DNA from: Bacteroidia bacterium
GTDB lineage: Bacteria; Bacteroidota; Bacteroidia; Bacteroidales; GWA2-32-17
Direction of reading: 5' to 3'
Assembly (NCBI GenBank): GCA_016218155.1
Contig: JACREQ010000085.1
Coordinates: 1 to 61,797, forward strand
DNA length: 61,797 bases
The notes beneath the pieces are model-generated. The model was not told the DNA's origin, searched no databases, and saw only the letters and a program-made list of their open reading frames with translations. Below are positions 31,313 through 41,520 of the stretch, piece after piece. The position numbers were made by a program, and so were the translations under genes. The stretch's first letter is position 1. Each line of letters starts with the position of its first letter.

Positions 31313-33364
31313 ATGAAAAAAATTATACTATTCTGCATTTCTCTTTTTATTGTTTTTCACTTAACAGCACAACCTGTTTGGCAATGGCAAAACCCAAATC
31401 CGCCAATGTCAAATCTTGCATCAATAAGCATGATAGATTCAACCGAAGGCTGGTTAACCGTTGGAGCTAACTCACTAATGCATTATACCGGAGGTCAGTG
31501 GAATATGTATTATTTACCAAACAGCTTAGGTGCAATATATCCAACATCGGTTTATTTTACAGCTCATAATAATGGGTGGCTAGGCTGTAGTAGTGGGATT
31601 TATAGGTATAACGGGCTGACCTGGCATAGGTATGTCGCGTTTGGAACTACGAAAATGTGTGTCGTGAGCCCAAGTAACATCTGGATAACCGGTGGTAATT
31701 GGGGTAAGGTTTATAACATTATTGGTGACGGTATTGTGGTTGATACAATTATAACCGATTCAATTTCGTCAAGAAAATTAAATTCCTTGTGTTTTCCCGA
31801 TTCTCTGCATGGCTGGGCTGTGGGTGACAGTGGAACTGTTATTTCATATTATTCAGGAATATGGTACACATGGCCGGCAATTACAACAAGAAATCTTTAT
31901 GATGTTCATTTTACGGATATGTATAATGGTTGGGCAGTTGGTGACAGTGGAACAATTTTATATTATAACGGAATAAACTGGCAGATTCAGAATAGTGGCA
32001 TTAATTTTAAACTCAGAACAGTTGATTTTACAGATCCTTTACATGGTTTTGCTGCCGGCTTTGGGGATACTATTATTTCGTATAACGGAACATCTTGGTC
32101 TAATTATTCTACTGGTTTAGGTTATGTTCTTTCTCTTGATATGGTTACGCCTTCACGTGGTTTTGCTTCGTGTTATGGCGGAAAGATTTTAAATATTATG
32201 AATGGAAATACAACAGAGTATCCTTCAACGAATATTACACAAAACGAATTAATGGGAATGAGTTTTACAGATAAGGATCATGGCTGGTGTGTTGGGTATA
32301 ATGGCACGATGTTAAAGTTTTTAAACGGGCACTGGAGTTTATTGCCACAGATTACAAATGCAAGTTTATATAGCGTTCATTTTCCAACTATTGATCGTGG
32401 CTGGTGTGTTGGACAGTATGGCATAATAGAAGCATATCAGAATGGAAACTGGTACGGACAATTTGTTGATTCGCTAACAAATCTGTATGGTGTTTATTTT
32501 GTTGATTCGCTAAACGGCTGGGCAGTTGGACAGGATGGATTAATAATGAGATATCAGAATCATACATGGCAACCACAAGTTTCAAATACAAATTCTTCGC
32601 TTTTGTCGGTTTATTTTACCGATACTACAAATGGGTGGGCTGTAGGAGCTTATGGTACAATTATTCATTATAACAATGGGTTGTGGCAAAACTATAACAA
32701 CAGCGACAGTACCTGGCTAAACAGCGTTTGTTTTACATCTCCGAATGACGGCTGGGCGGTGGGCGATTCGGGTATGATAATGCATTATAACGGTTCTGGT
32801 TGGCAGGTAAATTCAACTGTATGGAACGCCGATTCTACATCGGTATTTTTTCCATGGAAAATTTTAAGATCAGTAAGCTTTACCGCTCCCAATAACGGCT
32901 GGGCGGTTGGAATGCAAAGCCTCTTTCATTATGATGGAAGTCAATGGTACGATTATAGCTATACACTGCCATCTGAATATTGTTACACAACCATTGTCTG
33001 GCCGGATGATCTGAATGGGTGGATTTCAGGACCATACGGTAATATTAATTATTGTTATAAGCCGGAGTTCCTGGTAACGAATATGTTTGCTACTCCAGAA
33101 GAAAAAGTAATTTATAGCGATGTTTACCCAAATCCGTGTGATGTGCGATGTTATTTGAAATTAGAAAATAAAAATAACGAGAAAATAAAAGTAAAGGTTT
33201 GTGGATTGTCGGGTCAGGAACTGCAAGTTAAATACGAAATAGAAAATATAAATGATGAAACTAATATTGCTTTTGATGTTTCTAAATTATATCCCGGACT
33301 TTATTTTATCACTATTGAAACAAATAGCAAAACAATTGTCAGAAAAATTATAAAAAGTAAGTAA
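31313..33364 (+). CDS. Secreted beta-propeller (GWAVG-repeat) protein with T9SS sorting domain
   Basis: Predicted T9SS cargo of 683 residues. I chose ATG 31313, which gives a clean signal peptide (ILFCISLFIVFHLTAQ); a TTG ten codons upstream would precede the signal. The body has about 13 repeats of roughly 40-45 residues with the core D-x-x-x-GWAVG-x-x-G-T-I-x-x-Y-x-x-G-x-W, best kept in the middle and end (GWAVGDSGTVISY, GWCVGYNGTMLKF, GWAVGAYGTIIHY). This is Ycf48/BNR-like and suggests two stacked beta-propellers. The C-terminal 75 residues (DVYPNPCD ... YPGLYFITIETN) are a T9SS sorting domain. It may bind glycan or protein; no catalytic motif is visible. Confidence 0.85.
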   Translation: MKKIILFCISLFIVFHLTAQPVWQWQNPNPPMSNLASISMIDSTEGWLTVGANSLMHYTGGQWNMYYLPNSLGAIYPTSVYFTAHNNGWLGCSSGIYRYNGLTWHRYVAFGTTKMCVVSPSNIWITGGNWGKVYNIIGDGIVVDTIITDSISSRKLNSLCFPDSLHGWAVGDSGTVISYYSGIWYTWPAITTRNLYDVHFTDMYNGWAVGDSGTILYYNGINWQIQNSGINFKLRTVDFTDPLHGFAAGFGDTIISYNGTSWSNYSTGLGYVLSLDMVTPSRGFASCYGGKILNIMNGNTTEYPSTNITQNELMGMSFTDKDHGWCVGYNGTMLKFLNGHWSLLPQITNASLYSVHFPTIDRGWCVGQYGIIEAYQNGNWYGQFVDSLTNLYGVYFVDSLNGWAVGQDGLIMRYQNHTWQPQVSNTNSSLLSVYFTDTTNGWAVGAYGTIIHYNNGLWQNYNNSDSTWLNSVCFTSPNDGWAVGDSGMIMHYNGSGWQVNSTVWNADSTSVFFPWKILRSVSFTAPNNGWAVGMQSLFHYDGSQWYDYSYTLPSEYCYTTIVWPDDLNGWISGPYGNINYCYKPEFLVTNMFATPEEKVIYSDVYPNPCDVRCYLKLENKNNEKIKVKVCGLSGQELQVKYEIENINDETNIAFDVSKLYPGLYFITIETNSKTIVRKIIKSK

Positions 33365-33377
33365 AATTTTTTTCATT

Positions 33378-33585
33378 ATTGTCGTAATTGCGACCTTGCC
33401 CGCCTGTAGATAGGCAGGAGACGCAATATACTTGAAGTTAACTCTGGCTAGCGTAGAGTACATTGCATGAGGCTCTGCAGGGAAAAAGTTTGTGTCCTCA
33501 CTAGCCAGTGAATTTGTCTTTCGAAAATTATAAAGATTGTTGATCAATTAGCCGCTCTGCCACGGCAGAGAACGCAATGACGAAT
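33378..33585. repeat. Multi-stem intergenic element with terminal inverted repeats
   Basis: The 341-base gap between convergent genes contains an element with ends GTCGTAATTGCG (33381) and CGCAATGACGA (33573-33583), inverted copies with one extra base. Inside are further arms: CTGGCTAG with CTAGCCAG and CTCTGCC with GGCAGAG. A separate TCAGAATGAC half-element lies at 33635-33644, followed by the terminator of the carboxylase operon. Confidence 0.55.
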
Positions 33586-33658
33586 TTAACTGTATTTGGA
33601 TTTGTACATATTGTAAATAGTTTCTTCAATCTGTTCAGAATGACAAACTGGTTAAACA

Positions 33659-33685
33659 AAAAAAGCTTCCCATTGGAAGCCTTTT
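33659..33685 (-). terminator. Terminator of the acyl-CoA carboxylase operon
   Basis: On the minus strand GGCTTCC-AATG-GGAAGCT is followed by a run of about eight Ts. It lies 20-45 bases after the carboxyltransferase stop codon. Confidence 0.8.
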
Positions 33686-33705
33686 ATAATATGTTATAAT
33701 AAATA

Positions 33706-35241
33706 TTACAATGGAATGTTTCCGTGTTTTCTTGAAGGCATAGTAACTCTTTTATTTCTGCAGGAACGTAATGCTTCAATAATTTTAGCACGGGTTTGAC
33801 GAGGATAAATAATTTCATCGATATATCCTTTTTCTGCTGCCTTATAAGGGTTAGCAAAATTTTCGTTATAATCTTCAATTGCTTTTGCGCGTTCTTCTGG
33901 ACTAGCGCCACGATTTAAAATATTAACAGCACCTTCGGCACCCATTACAGCTATTTCAGCAGTAGGGTATGCAAAATTAATATCAGCACCAATGTGCTTG
34001 CTCGACATAACGTCATATGCACCACCGTATGCTTTACGAGTGATTAAAGTAATCTTTGGAACAGATGCAGCACTAAATGCATAAAGCAATTTTGCACCGT
34101 GTTTAATAATTCCACCGTATTCCTGAGTTGTGCCCGGTAAAAATCCCGGTACATCAACAAAAGTTACTAATGGGATATTGAATGAATCGCAGAAACGAAC
34201 AAATCTTGCTGCTTTTGTTGAAGAATCAATATCTAAAACTCCTGCCAAATATGCTGGTTGATTTGCTACATAACCAACTGAACGACCACCTAAACGAGCA
34301 AAACCACAAACAATATTTTTTGCATAATATGGTTGAACTTCCATAAAATCGTTATCATCAGAAATTGAAATGATAAGTTCTTTTATATCGTATGGCTTGT
34401 TAGAATCAACAGGAACTAAAGTATCTAGTCTTTCGTCTTCTCTTTTAATATCGTCGGTACAGGTTTTTAAAGGAGGGTCGTCAACGTTGTTAGAAGGAAG
34501 ATATCCAACTAATTCGCGAACCATCATTAAGGTATGAGCATCATCATTACCCATAAAATGTGCTACACCAGATTTTGAATTGTGAGTCATTGCACCACCC
34601 AATTCTTCTTTTGTAACATCTTCGTGAGTAACAGATTTAATTACATCTGGACCAGTTACAAACATATAACTTGTGTCTTTAACCATAAAAATAAAATCGG
34701 TTAAAGCTGGTGAATAAACTGCACCACCTGCACATGGTCCTAAAATGGCTGATATCTGAGGAATTACACCAGATGAAGCAACATTTAAATGAAATAAATC
34801 TGCATAACCTGCAAGACTTTCAACGCCTTCCTGAATACGAGCGCCACCTGAGTCGTTTAGTCCGATTACAGGGAATCCCATTTTAATGGCAAGTTCCATT
34901 ACTTTTTTAATTTTATCAGCATTTGTGCGGCTTAACGAACCACCAAATACTGTAAAATCTTGTGCAAAAACATAAACCTGACGACCGTCAATTCTTCCGT
35001 AACCTGTTATAACACCATCACCAAGAAATTTTTCAAGGTCAGCGCCTAAATCTTTTGCACGATGTGTAACATATTTATCAAACTCAACAAAGGTTCCTTT
35101 GTCAAGTAAAACTTCAATTCTTTCGCGTGCTGTAAGTTTTCCCGATTTATGTTGTTTGTCAATTCTATCCTGTCCACCACCAAGTTCGGCTTGTCTGTTT
35201 AATTCTTCAAACCTGTCAAATTTTTCTTCTAATGTCTTCAT
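33706..35241 (-). CDS. pccB: Acyl-CoA (propionyl/methylmalonyl-CoA) carboxylase, carboxyltransferase subunit
   Basis: Transfers the carboxyl group between biotin and an acyl-CoA, most likely propionyl-CoA/methylmalonyl-CoA. The 511-residue protein has both crotonase-like halves of the carboxyltransferase, with motifs [92 protein letters not shown] and [11 protein letters not shown]. The upstream genes supply the biotin carrier and biotin carboxylase, so the set forms a complete soluble enzyme. Membrane sodium-pump subunits are not in the cluster. The exact acyl substrate cannot be read from the sequence by eye. Confidence 0.9.
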   Translation of the reverse strand: MKTLEEKFDRFEELNRQAELGGGQDRIDKQHKSGKLTARERIEVLLDKGTFVEFDKYVTHRAKDLGADLEKFLGDGVITGYGRIDGRQVYVFAQDFTVFGGSLSRTNADKIKKVMELAIKMGFPVIGLNDSGGARIQEGVESLAGYADLFHLNVASSGVIPQISAILGPCAGGAVYSPALTDFIFMVKDTSYMFVTGPDVIKSVTHEDVTKEELGGAMTHNSKSGVAHFMGNDDAHTLMMVRELVGYLPSNNVDDPPLKTCTDDIKREDERLDTLVPVDSNKPYDIKELIISISDDNDFMEVQPYYAKNIVCGFARLGGRSVGYVANQPAYLAGVLDIDSSTKAARFVRFCDSFNIPLVTFVDVPGFLPGTTQEYGGIIKHGAKLLYAFSAASVPKITLITRKAYGGAYDVMSSKHIGADINFAYPTAEIAVMGAEGAVNILNRGASPEERAKAIEDYNENFANPYKAAEKGYIDEIIYPRQTRAKIIEALRSCRNKRVTMPSRKHGNIPL

Positions 35242-35260
35242 ATATAATTATTAAATATAT

Positions 35261-35788
35261 TTATTCTTCAGTTTCTTCAATTGCTTCGATTTCAACCAAT
35301 AGCTGATCACCGTTCACAATATCGTTGTCTTTAACGTGTACTTTTTTAACAATACCATCAACAGGTGATTTAAATTCGCTTTCCATTTTCATTGCTGAAA
35401 TTATTAATACTGTATCTCCAGCGCTTATTGGTTCTCCTTCTTCAACAAGCACTTTAACAATTTTACCCGGCATTGGAGCAATAATATTATTTTGTCCGTC
35501 GTGCGAGCCACTTTGCTTATTCTTACGGTATTTGCTTAAAGCATCTTCAATTTCTACCTTAATACTTTGTCCGTATTTGTATATATTGAAAGTGTTAAAT
35601 TCATTTGCTTTTGCAGTTTCCAACTCCCACGATCTATTGTTATAAAGTATAGAATAAGATCCGTTAGGGGTGAAAATAATATCAACATCGTAAATTTTAT
35701 CATCAATTTTAATGCTGTATTTATTGTCTTCTCTTGATACTAGCTCTACTGTGGCTGTTCTATCATTAACTATAGCGTCTACCTTCAT
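35261..35788 (-). CDS. Biotin carboxyl carrier protein of the acyl-CoA carboxylase
   Basis: Carries biotin between the carboxylase and carboxyltransferase. The C-terminal 75 residues are a biotinyl domain with ISAMKMESE, the biotinylated Lys being residue 134. The N-terminal half (about 100 residues) is a beta-rich region found in Bacteroidota carrier subunits and may dock to the other subunits. It starts 24 bases after the biotin carboxylase stop and ends 19 bases before the carboxyltransferase start. Confidence 0.9.
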   Translation of the reverse strand: MKVDAIVNDRTATVELVSREDNKYSIKIDDKIYDVDIIFTPNGSYSILYNNRSWELETAKANEFNTFNIYKYGQSIKVEIEDALSKYRKNKQSGSHDGQNNIIAPMPGKIVKVLVEEGEPISAGDTVLIISAMKMESEFKSPVDGIVKKVHVKDNDIVNGDQLLVEIEAIEETEE

Positions 35789-35812
35789 TTTAAATAATTT
35801 ATATTGTTATTA

Positions 35813-37315
35813 CTAGAGCTTTCTGCTGCTTAACAATCTACCGTATGCTTTCCATAATTTTCTGCTTTTCTTTCCGGTGTAGTTCTCATCATGACCACCA
35901 CCAATATATTCCATAAAAGCAGCAATTATTGCCATATCTTCCAGTTCAGTTGCGTTATTATCTTTTTCGAAAAGGAAGTCATTATTTTTCTCAATAAAAT
36001 GTGTGTCATATGTTCCGTTAACAAAATCAGGAGTTTCCATTATTTTCTTCATGAATTTAATAGAAGTTTTTACACCAGAAATTTTGTATTCGTCAAGAAC
36101 ACGTTTCATTCTGTTTATTGCTTCGCCACGTGTTTCGGCCCAAACAATTATTTTAGAAATCATTGGATCGTAGTAAATTGGAATTTCGTATCCCGAATAA
36201 ACATAACCATCTGTTCTTACTCCAATTCCCTGTGCTTCAGAAATATTTTTAATTAATCCGGGACAAGGCATAAAATTATTATGAGGATCTTCGGCATAAA
36301 CACGACATTCAATTGCATGTCCTCTTTGAGTAATCTGATCCTGAGTATATGTAAGTTTTAATCCGTTAGCAACATTAATTTGTTCGCGAACTAGGTCAAC
36401 TCCAACAACTGCTTCGGTAATTGGATGCTCAACCTGTAAACGTGTATTCATTTCAAGGAAGTAGTAATTTCCTTTATCGTCAACTAAAAATTCAATAGTT
36501 CCGGCATTTTCGTAATTTACTGCTTTGGCAGCTTGCACAGCACTTTCACCCATTCTCTTTCTTAATTCAGGAGAAATAATTACAGAAGGAGTTTCTTCAA
36601 TAACTTTTTGGTGACGGCGTTGAACTGAACATTCGCGTTCGCAAAGGTGAATTGTATTGCCGAATTTATCTGCCATTATTTGAAACTCAATATGATGAGG
36701 TGATTCAATATAACGTTCAATATAAATAGAATCGTCGCCAAATGCCGATAAAGCCTCAGATTTTGCTGCACGAATAGCTTCTTTTACACCGCTTTCCTCC
36801 TTAACCATTCTCATTCCTTTTCCGCCGCCACCTGCTGAAGCTTTGATAATTACAGGTAATCCGATTTGCTCAATAATTTTTAACGCCTCGGCTTCATCGG
36901 TTAGTTTTTCGGTAGTACCGGGAACAACTGGAACGTTAGCAGCAATCATATGTTTACGGGCTGTAATCTTATCACCCATAGTATCGATTGCATATGTTGA
37001 CGGTCCGATAAAAATGATTCCTTCGGCTTTACATCTTTCAGCAAATGCAGCTTTTTCAGATAAAAAGCCATATCCGGGATGAATTGCATCAGCACCAGTG
37101 GCTTTTGCAGCTTCAATAATTTTATCAATTACTAAATAACTTTCGTTTGAAGGAGATGGTCCGATAAAGTAAGCTTCATCGGCAAACATTACATGTTTAG
37201 AGTTTCTATCAACTTCAGAGTAAACGGCAACAGATTTTATTCCCATCTCTCTGCATGTACGCATTACCCTTAGGGCAATTTCTCCACGGTTCGCAATTAA
37301 AATCTTTTTTATCAT
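35813..37315 (-). CDS. accC: Biotin carboxylase subunit of the acyl-CoA carboxylase
   Basis: ATP-dependent carboxylation of biotin with bicarbonate. The 500-residue protein has the biotin carboxylase N-domain (ILIANRGEIALRVMRTCREMGI), ATP-grasp (KASAGGGGKGMR, IYIERYIESPHHIEFQIMAD, CSVQRRHQKVIEE), the active-site EMNTRLQVEHPITE and the C-terminal domain (GHAIECRVYAEDP). It is the first gene of a three-gene operon, with a -7 box 27 bases upstream. Like other Bacteroidota versions it could be called pccA; I use accC only for the domain identity. Confidence 0.93.
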   Translation of the reverse strand: MIKKILIANRGEIALRVMRTCREMGIKSVAVYSEVDRNSKHVMFADEAYFIGPSPSNESYLVIDKIIEAAKATGADAIHPGYGFLSEKAAFAERCKAEGIIFIGPSTYAIDTMGDKITARKHMIAANVPVVPGTTEKLTDEAEALKIIEQIGLPVIIKASAGGGGKGMRMVKEESGVKEAIRAAKSEALSAFGDDSIYIERYIESPHHIEFQIMADKFGNTIHLCERECSVQRRHQKVIEETPSVIISPELRKRMGESAVQAAKAVNYENAGTIEFLVDDKGNYYFLEMNTRLQVEHPITEAVVGVDLVREQINVANGLKLTYTQDQITQRGHAIECRVYAEDPHNNFMPCPGLIKNISEAQGIGVRTDGYVYSGYEIPIYYDPMISKIIVWAETRGEAINRMKRVLDEYKISGVKTSIKFMKKIMETPDFVNGTYDTHFIEKNNDFLFEKDNNATELEDMAIIAAFMEYIGGGHDENYTGKKSRKLWKAYGRLLSSRKL

Positions 37316-37341
37316 ATAAATGTTCTTAAGCAGAAAAAATG

Positions 37342-37349
37342 CAAAATTA
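37342..37349 (-). promoter_or_regulatory. Predicted -7 box for the carboxylase operon
   Basis: Minus-strand TAATTTTG fits TAnnTTTG and predicts a 20-25 base leader. The remaining gap up to 37689 is AT-rich, with no gene, tRNA or clear repeat seen. Confidence 0.5.
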
Positions 37350-37689
37350 CTCCAAAACTTGCTAAGAAAAAAAATTATTGAATGTGGTTTTTTATAAGCA
37401 TTTACGAACTTGTTGAAATCATGACTTTTATCATTAAAAATCGGTTGATAATTAATAATTGCTTAAAGGGATTTAAATTAGCAAGATGATTTTCGATTCA
37501 ACAATATTTTTGATAAAAACTAAATAAATAACATGTTTTTTGATGAAGTGCAATGTTTCAAATAAGCTAAAAACTGTAAAGGTTTATTTTGGTAAAGAGG
37601 GTATTGTAATTGACTAAAGCTCATGCTTCTTTTAGTTCTCAATTTTACTCTTAGTTACAGTGAACTTGTGTTTTAGAAGAGAAAAGGCC

Positions 37690-38442
37690 TTAGTTCATGT
37701 TATTACAAATAGCGTCAAGAAAAGCATCTTTTTTTCTTCTCGATAATTCAACCCTTGAATTATCACTTAAAATAATTTCGCCGCCGTCTTTTATATTGTA
37801 TTTGCTTACATGTTTTAAGTTTACCAAATGTGATTTATGAACGCGAAAAAAATTAGTATCGTTAATTATTTTTTCGATTTCGCTTATGTTTTTCGAAACC
37901 ACAAGTTTTTTCTGATTTAGCAACCACAAAGTTGTGTAGCTTAAATCGGCTTCGGCACGAATAATATCCGAACGATTTAAAAAAACAATTCCTTCAAAAG
38001 TTGGAAATGACACTTTAGTTTCATTCTGAACAGCTATTGATTCAAGTAATTGTTTGTATTTTATAAGGTTTTTGTTTTCGAGGCTTAATTTTGAGATAGC
38101 TTTATTACATGCTTCAACCACTTCTGTAATACTTACGGGTTTTAGAATAAAGTCAATTGCGTTAGCCCGAAAAGCTTTTACTGCATATTCCTGGTATGCG
38201 GTTGTAAAAATTACTTCAAAGTTTCTTTCTTGTATAATACTTAACAGTTCGAATCCGTTTATCTGAGGCATGTTAATATCTAGAAAAATAATATCAGGTT
38301 TTTTCTCATTAATTAACTTTATTGCCTCAACTGGCAAATTTGATGTTGCAACAATTTCAAGTGTAGGGCAGAAATCACGTAATATGGTTTCAATTGCTTC
38401 TATTGCACCTTGTTCGTCATCAATTATTATAATTTTCGCCAT
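37690..38442 (-). CDS. Response regulator, REC-LytTR
   Basis: Transcription regulator paired with the large kinase encoded upstream. Receiver domain with D8-D9-E10 and phosphoacceptor Asp55 (IIFLDINMP); LytTR domain from about 145 to 250 (EGIVFLNRSDIIRAEADLSYTT, FFRVHKSHLVNL). I chose ATG 38442 (MAKIIIIDDE). The frame is open to a TTG at 38466, but that TTG is part of a -7 box (minus-strand TATATTTG, 38464-38471), so the ATG is the better start. Confidence 0.92.
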   Translation of the reverse strand: MAKIIIIDDEQGAIEAIETILRDFCPTLEIVATSNLPVEAIKLINEKKPDIIFLDINMPQINGFELLSIIQERNFEVIFTTAYQEYAVKAFRANAIDFILKPVSITEVVEACNKAISKLSLENKNLIKYKQLLESIAVQNETKVSFPTFEGIVFLNRSDIIRAEADLSYTTLWLLNQKKLVVSKNISEIEKIINDTNFFRVHKSHLVNLKHVSKYNIKDGGEIILSDNSRVELSRRKKDAFLDAICNNMN

Positions 38443-38463
38443 AAATCCATTTAAGTATTTGAG

Positions 38464-38471
38464 CAAATATA
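38464..38471 (-). promoter_or_regulatory. Predicted -7 box in front of the LytTR regulator
   Basis: Minus-strand TATATTTG, an exact TAnnTTTG match in the 45-base gap between kinase and regulator, leaving a leader of about 18 bases. The regulator may be transcribed alone as well as with the kinase. Confidence 0.5.
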
Positions 38472-38487
38472 ATTAAAAAATAAAATT

Positions 38488-41400
38488 CTATCTTTCTTCA
38501 TAAATCCAAATAATTCTAACTTTTGTGCCTGTTGGTTCATTGGTATCTTTATCATAAAGATCAATATATTCGATATTATAAGTACAGTTTTGAAGTGAAT
38601 TAATAAGGTTTATTCTGTTTTGAGCAATTTGTATACCTACAGATTTGTGCCCGGAACGTGATTTGTTAAGTTCTGCAGACCTTATTCTGCCGATTCCATT
38701 ATCTTCAATTGTGCAATAAATACTATTGTTATTTTTCTCAATGTTAATTTTAATTTCTCCGCAACCTTCTTTAGGAAGTAATCCATGCAAAATAGAATTT
38801 TCGATAAATGGCTGAAACAGAAGTGGTGGTATTGAGCATTTTGTTGTATCAATCTGTGGGTCTACAGTTATGGTGTAATTAAATTTATTTGCAAAACGAA
38901 TAGATTCTAAGTCCATATATTTTGTTAATGCATCAATTTCTTCTTGTAATTTAATAAAGTTAAAACTCGAATTATGTAATATACTGCGCATTAAGGATGC
39001 AAATTTTGATAAATACTCAGATGCTTTTATCCTGTCATTTTTTAAGATATAGTTTTGAATGGAATTAAGCGAATTATAAATAAAATGCGGATTCATTTGA
39101 CGGCTTAATGCAAGTAATAGGTAATTATTTGCTTTTTGTGACAAACTATTTCTATGCTTAATGTTTTTCAATCTGTATAAAAAGAAAAGTATAATAATTG
39201 ATATTATTAATATAAAGAAAACGCTATAAAACCACCATGTTTTCCAAAAAGGAGTTTTTATTGTAAAATGTATGGTTGCAGGTTTAATGCTGCTAACATT
39301 ATCCTTATTAAAAGCATATACTTGAAATGCATAATCACCTGAAGGCAAATATGGAAATGTGATTTGCCTGTCCGTTGTTACAGCCCATTTAACAGTAGTA
39401 TCACCGTTTTGAATAAAACGATATTTATAAGTTAAATTTCCTAGACTTTTAAATGATATTCCAGTATAATGTATGGTAATGTGATTTTTATAATAAGGTA
39501 AAATATAGTCATTTAAAACAGTTGTGTCTTTATTTAAAACAGTAAATGCAGTAAAATATATTTTAGGAGGCACATTATTTAGGTTAAGTTTATTTGGGTT
39601 AAAAACAGTAAGTCCGCCCTTTGTTGCTAAATATACATTTTCATTTAAATAACAAATGTCAGTTATTTCGTTTGATGCCAATCCATCACTAATTGTATAT
39701 GACTTAATTGTAAATTTATCATTATAAGAATTTTTCCATGTTATTTGATTTAGACCTTTGTCGGTTCCTACCCAAACACATTCATTTATAATAAAAAGTG
39801 ATGATATATTGTTACTTAGTAAACCATTGTTTTTATTTATTGTAATAATTTTTCCTTTGTTCCATATTATTATTCCTTTACCCTTTGTTCCAAGCCAAAT
39901 ACGATTGTCAAATTCTGATTTACGAATGGAATTTATTCTATTTTCAAATATTGGAATTGAGTCACCCAGATATTTATATGTATATGAATTTATTTTACCT
40001 TGTTTTTTTTTGCAAATATATAAACCAAGATTACCACCCAGCCATAATTCGCCATTTAAACCATCGCAACAAGTATTAAATCTGCGACCAAAATTGTCGT
40101 TGTTTAACGAGCTATATACTTGTTTATTGTTTTTTATATATAATGCGGAACTGATGGTTGCAAACCATAAGTTTTTGTTTTGATCGGTAATAATATCTTT
40201 TACAATAGCATCTGTTATAACCTTTTTTAATGGAAGCTGTTTTGATAAATTAAACTTTGTTACAGGAACAAAATAACATCCAGACCCAGTAGAGAGATAT
40301 AGATTATTTGAAATACTGTCAAAATACATCTTTAACATTTCTGTTTCTACAGCGGATTTTATGGTAAATGCCTCTATTTTATTATTAAACAAAGAATAAT
40401 AACTGTTTTTTTTACCTCCTATCCAAACTGTTTCACCTGAAAATGCAAGTGAAGTTATTTGCTCGTCTATTAATCCATCTTTTTTTGAAAATGAATTCAC
40501 GTTGTTATTAAGCATATAATATACACCATTTTCACGGGTAGTAAACCAAATACCATTTTCATCATCAAATAAAATACATGTAACCGAATTTCCGTCAAGA
40601 TAATGGAAATCTGGATCTGATTGAAACTGTCCGTTTTTAAAACAATATGCACCAAATCCTCTTTCGCATACCCATAAATTACCTTTTTTATCGTAGTCAA
40701 TGTATATAATATCGTTATTAAAATAACGACTATATTTTAATTTGTTATTTTCAAATTCAAGCAATAAATTACCATAAGTAAAGCAAGTATTACCGTTTTT
40801 ATTTTGAGCAATAGAAAGTAGTTTTTTTGCAAAAATATTTTTTTTTGAATTTTCGACAGAAAGAAGATTTCCATTTAAATTATATGTGTTATATTTTGTA
40901 TTTCCTTTTAAATAAGATGCATTATAGGGTGAAGCATATAGTGATTTACCTTTTTCTGAATAAATATAAATATTTGCATTGTTTTTAATATTCTTTGTTA
41001 TAATCTCTCCTGATTTTGAAATTGTTAGCGGGAGCATATCAAAAAAATTGATTTTAACATTATCCAAGGAATCAACCCTAAAGCTCTTTCTGCAATATAT
41101 AGGCGACAATTCAAACGATTCAAGCATTTTATCGTTGTATGCATATTCGTAAATGCTATCGTTTTGGTAATATGATAATTTTCCCGAAAAAGAAATAAAC
41201 CATATTCTGTGTTTATAATCCTCATAAATATCAAATACGGTATTATCGGGCAAACCGTTGTCCATGTTCAAATTCTTGAATGTATAGCCATCAAAATAGC
41301 AAACTCCATTACTGGTTGCAATCCATACAAAGCCCTTGCTGTCTTGCATTACATAATATGTCTCATAACTTGGTAAACCTTTTTCGGAATTATAATTCCA

Positions 41401-41499
41401 AAAAACAGGCGATTGAGCACTAGCGCTGCAATAGCTAAATAGTATAAAGAATATTGCTATAAAATAATTTACCAGTCTTTTAGTAGTAATAAAGTGCAT
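38488..41499 (-). CDS. Two-component sensor with Reg_prop propeller, Y_Y_Y domain and LytS-type kinase
   Basis: Large membrane sensor. A signal peptide ends near residue 27 (SASAQS). Residues about 30-650 are Reg_prop beta-propeller repeats (SKGFVWIATSNGVCYFDG, GIWFTTRENGVYYM, RIWLGTKGKGIIIWN, CVWVGTDKGLNQI); then a Y_Y_Y domain (about 665-735, YRFIQNGDTTVKW), a transmembrane helix, and a LytS/His_kinase domain (QMNPHFIYNSLNSIQ, His805) with HATPase (FIENSILHGLL, DNGIGR). The propeller plus Y_Y_Y design is that of Bacteroidota glycan sensors, but here kinase and LytTR regulator are separate proteins. I chose ATG 41499; the upstream TTG at 41523 lies in the -7 box. Confidence 0.9.
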   Translation of the reverse strand: MHFITTKRLVNYFIAIFFILFSYCSASAQSPVFWNYNSEKGLPSYETYYVMQDSKGFVWIATSNGVCYFDGYTFKNLNMDNGLPDNTVFDIYEDYKHRIWFISFSGKLSYYQNDSIYEYAYNDKMLESFELSPIYCRKSFRVDSLDNVKINFFDMLPLTISKSGEIITKNIKNNANIYIYSEKGKSLYASPYNASYLKGNTKYNTYNLNGNLLSVENSKKNIFAKKLLSIAQNKNGNTCFTYGNLLLEFENNKLKYSRYFNNDIIYIDYDKKGNLWVCERGFGAYCFKNGQFQSDPDFHYLDGNSVTCILFDDENGIWFTTRENGVYYMLNNNVNSFSKKDGLIDEQITSLAFSGETVWIGGKKNSYYSLFNNKIEAFTIKSAVETEMLKMYFDSISNNLYLSTGSGCYFVPVTKFNLSKQLPLKKVITDAIVKDIITDQNKNLWFATISSALYIKNNKQVYSSLNNDNFGRRFNTCCDGLNGELWLGGNLGLYICKKKQGKINSYTYKYLGDSIPIFENRINSIRKSEFDNRIWLGTKGKGIIIWNKGKIITINKNNGLLSNNISSLFIINECVWVGTDKGLNQITWKNSYNDKFTIKSYTISDGLASNEITDICYLNENVYLATKGGLTVFNPNKLNLNNVPPKIYFTAFTVLNKDTTVLNDYILPYYKNHITIHYTGISFKSLGNLTYKYRFIQNGDTTVKWAVTTDRQITFPYLPSGDYAFQVYAFNKDNVSSIKPATIHFTIKTPFWKTWWFYSVFFILIISIIILFFLYRLKNIKHRNSLSQKANNYLLLALSRQMNPHFIYNSLNSIQNYILKNDRIKASEYLSKFASLMRSILHNSSFNFIKLQEEIDALTKYMDLESIRFANKFNYTITVDPQIDTTKCSIPPLLFQPFIENSILHGLLPKEGCGEIKINIEKNNNSIYCTIEDNGIGRIRSAELNKSRSGHKSVGIQIAQNRINLINSLQNCTYNIEYIDLYDKDTNEPTGTKVRIIWIYEER

Positions 41500-41520
41500 T
41501 TCCAATTTCTTGATATCTGG

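Noticed and set aside
33706-37315. Sodium-pumping methylmalonyl-CoA decarboxylase complex
   Set aside because: No membrane beta or gamma subunit is present and a biotin carboxylase is, which indicates an ATP-driven carboxylase.
39758-40183. 141-codon plus-strand frame inside the Reg_prop sensor
   Set aside because: Antisense to a well-supported coding region; no start signal and no protein-like composition.
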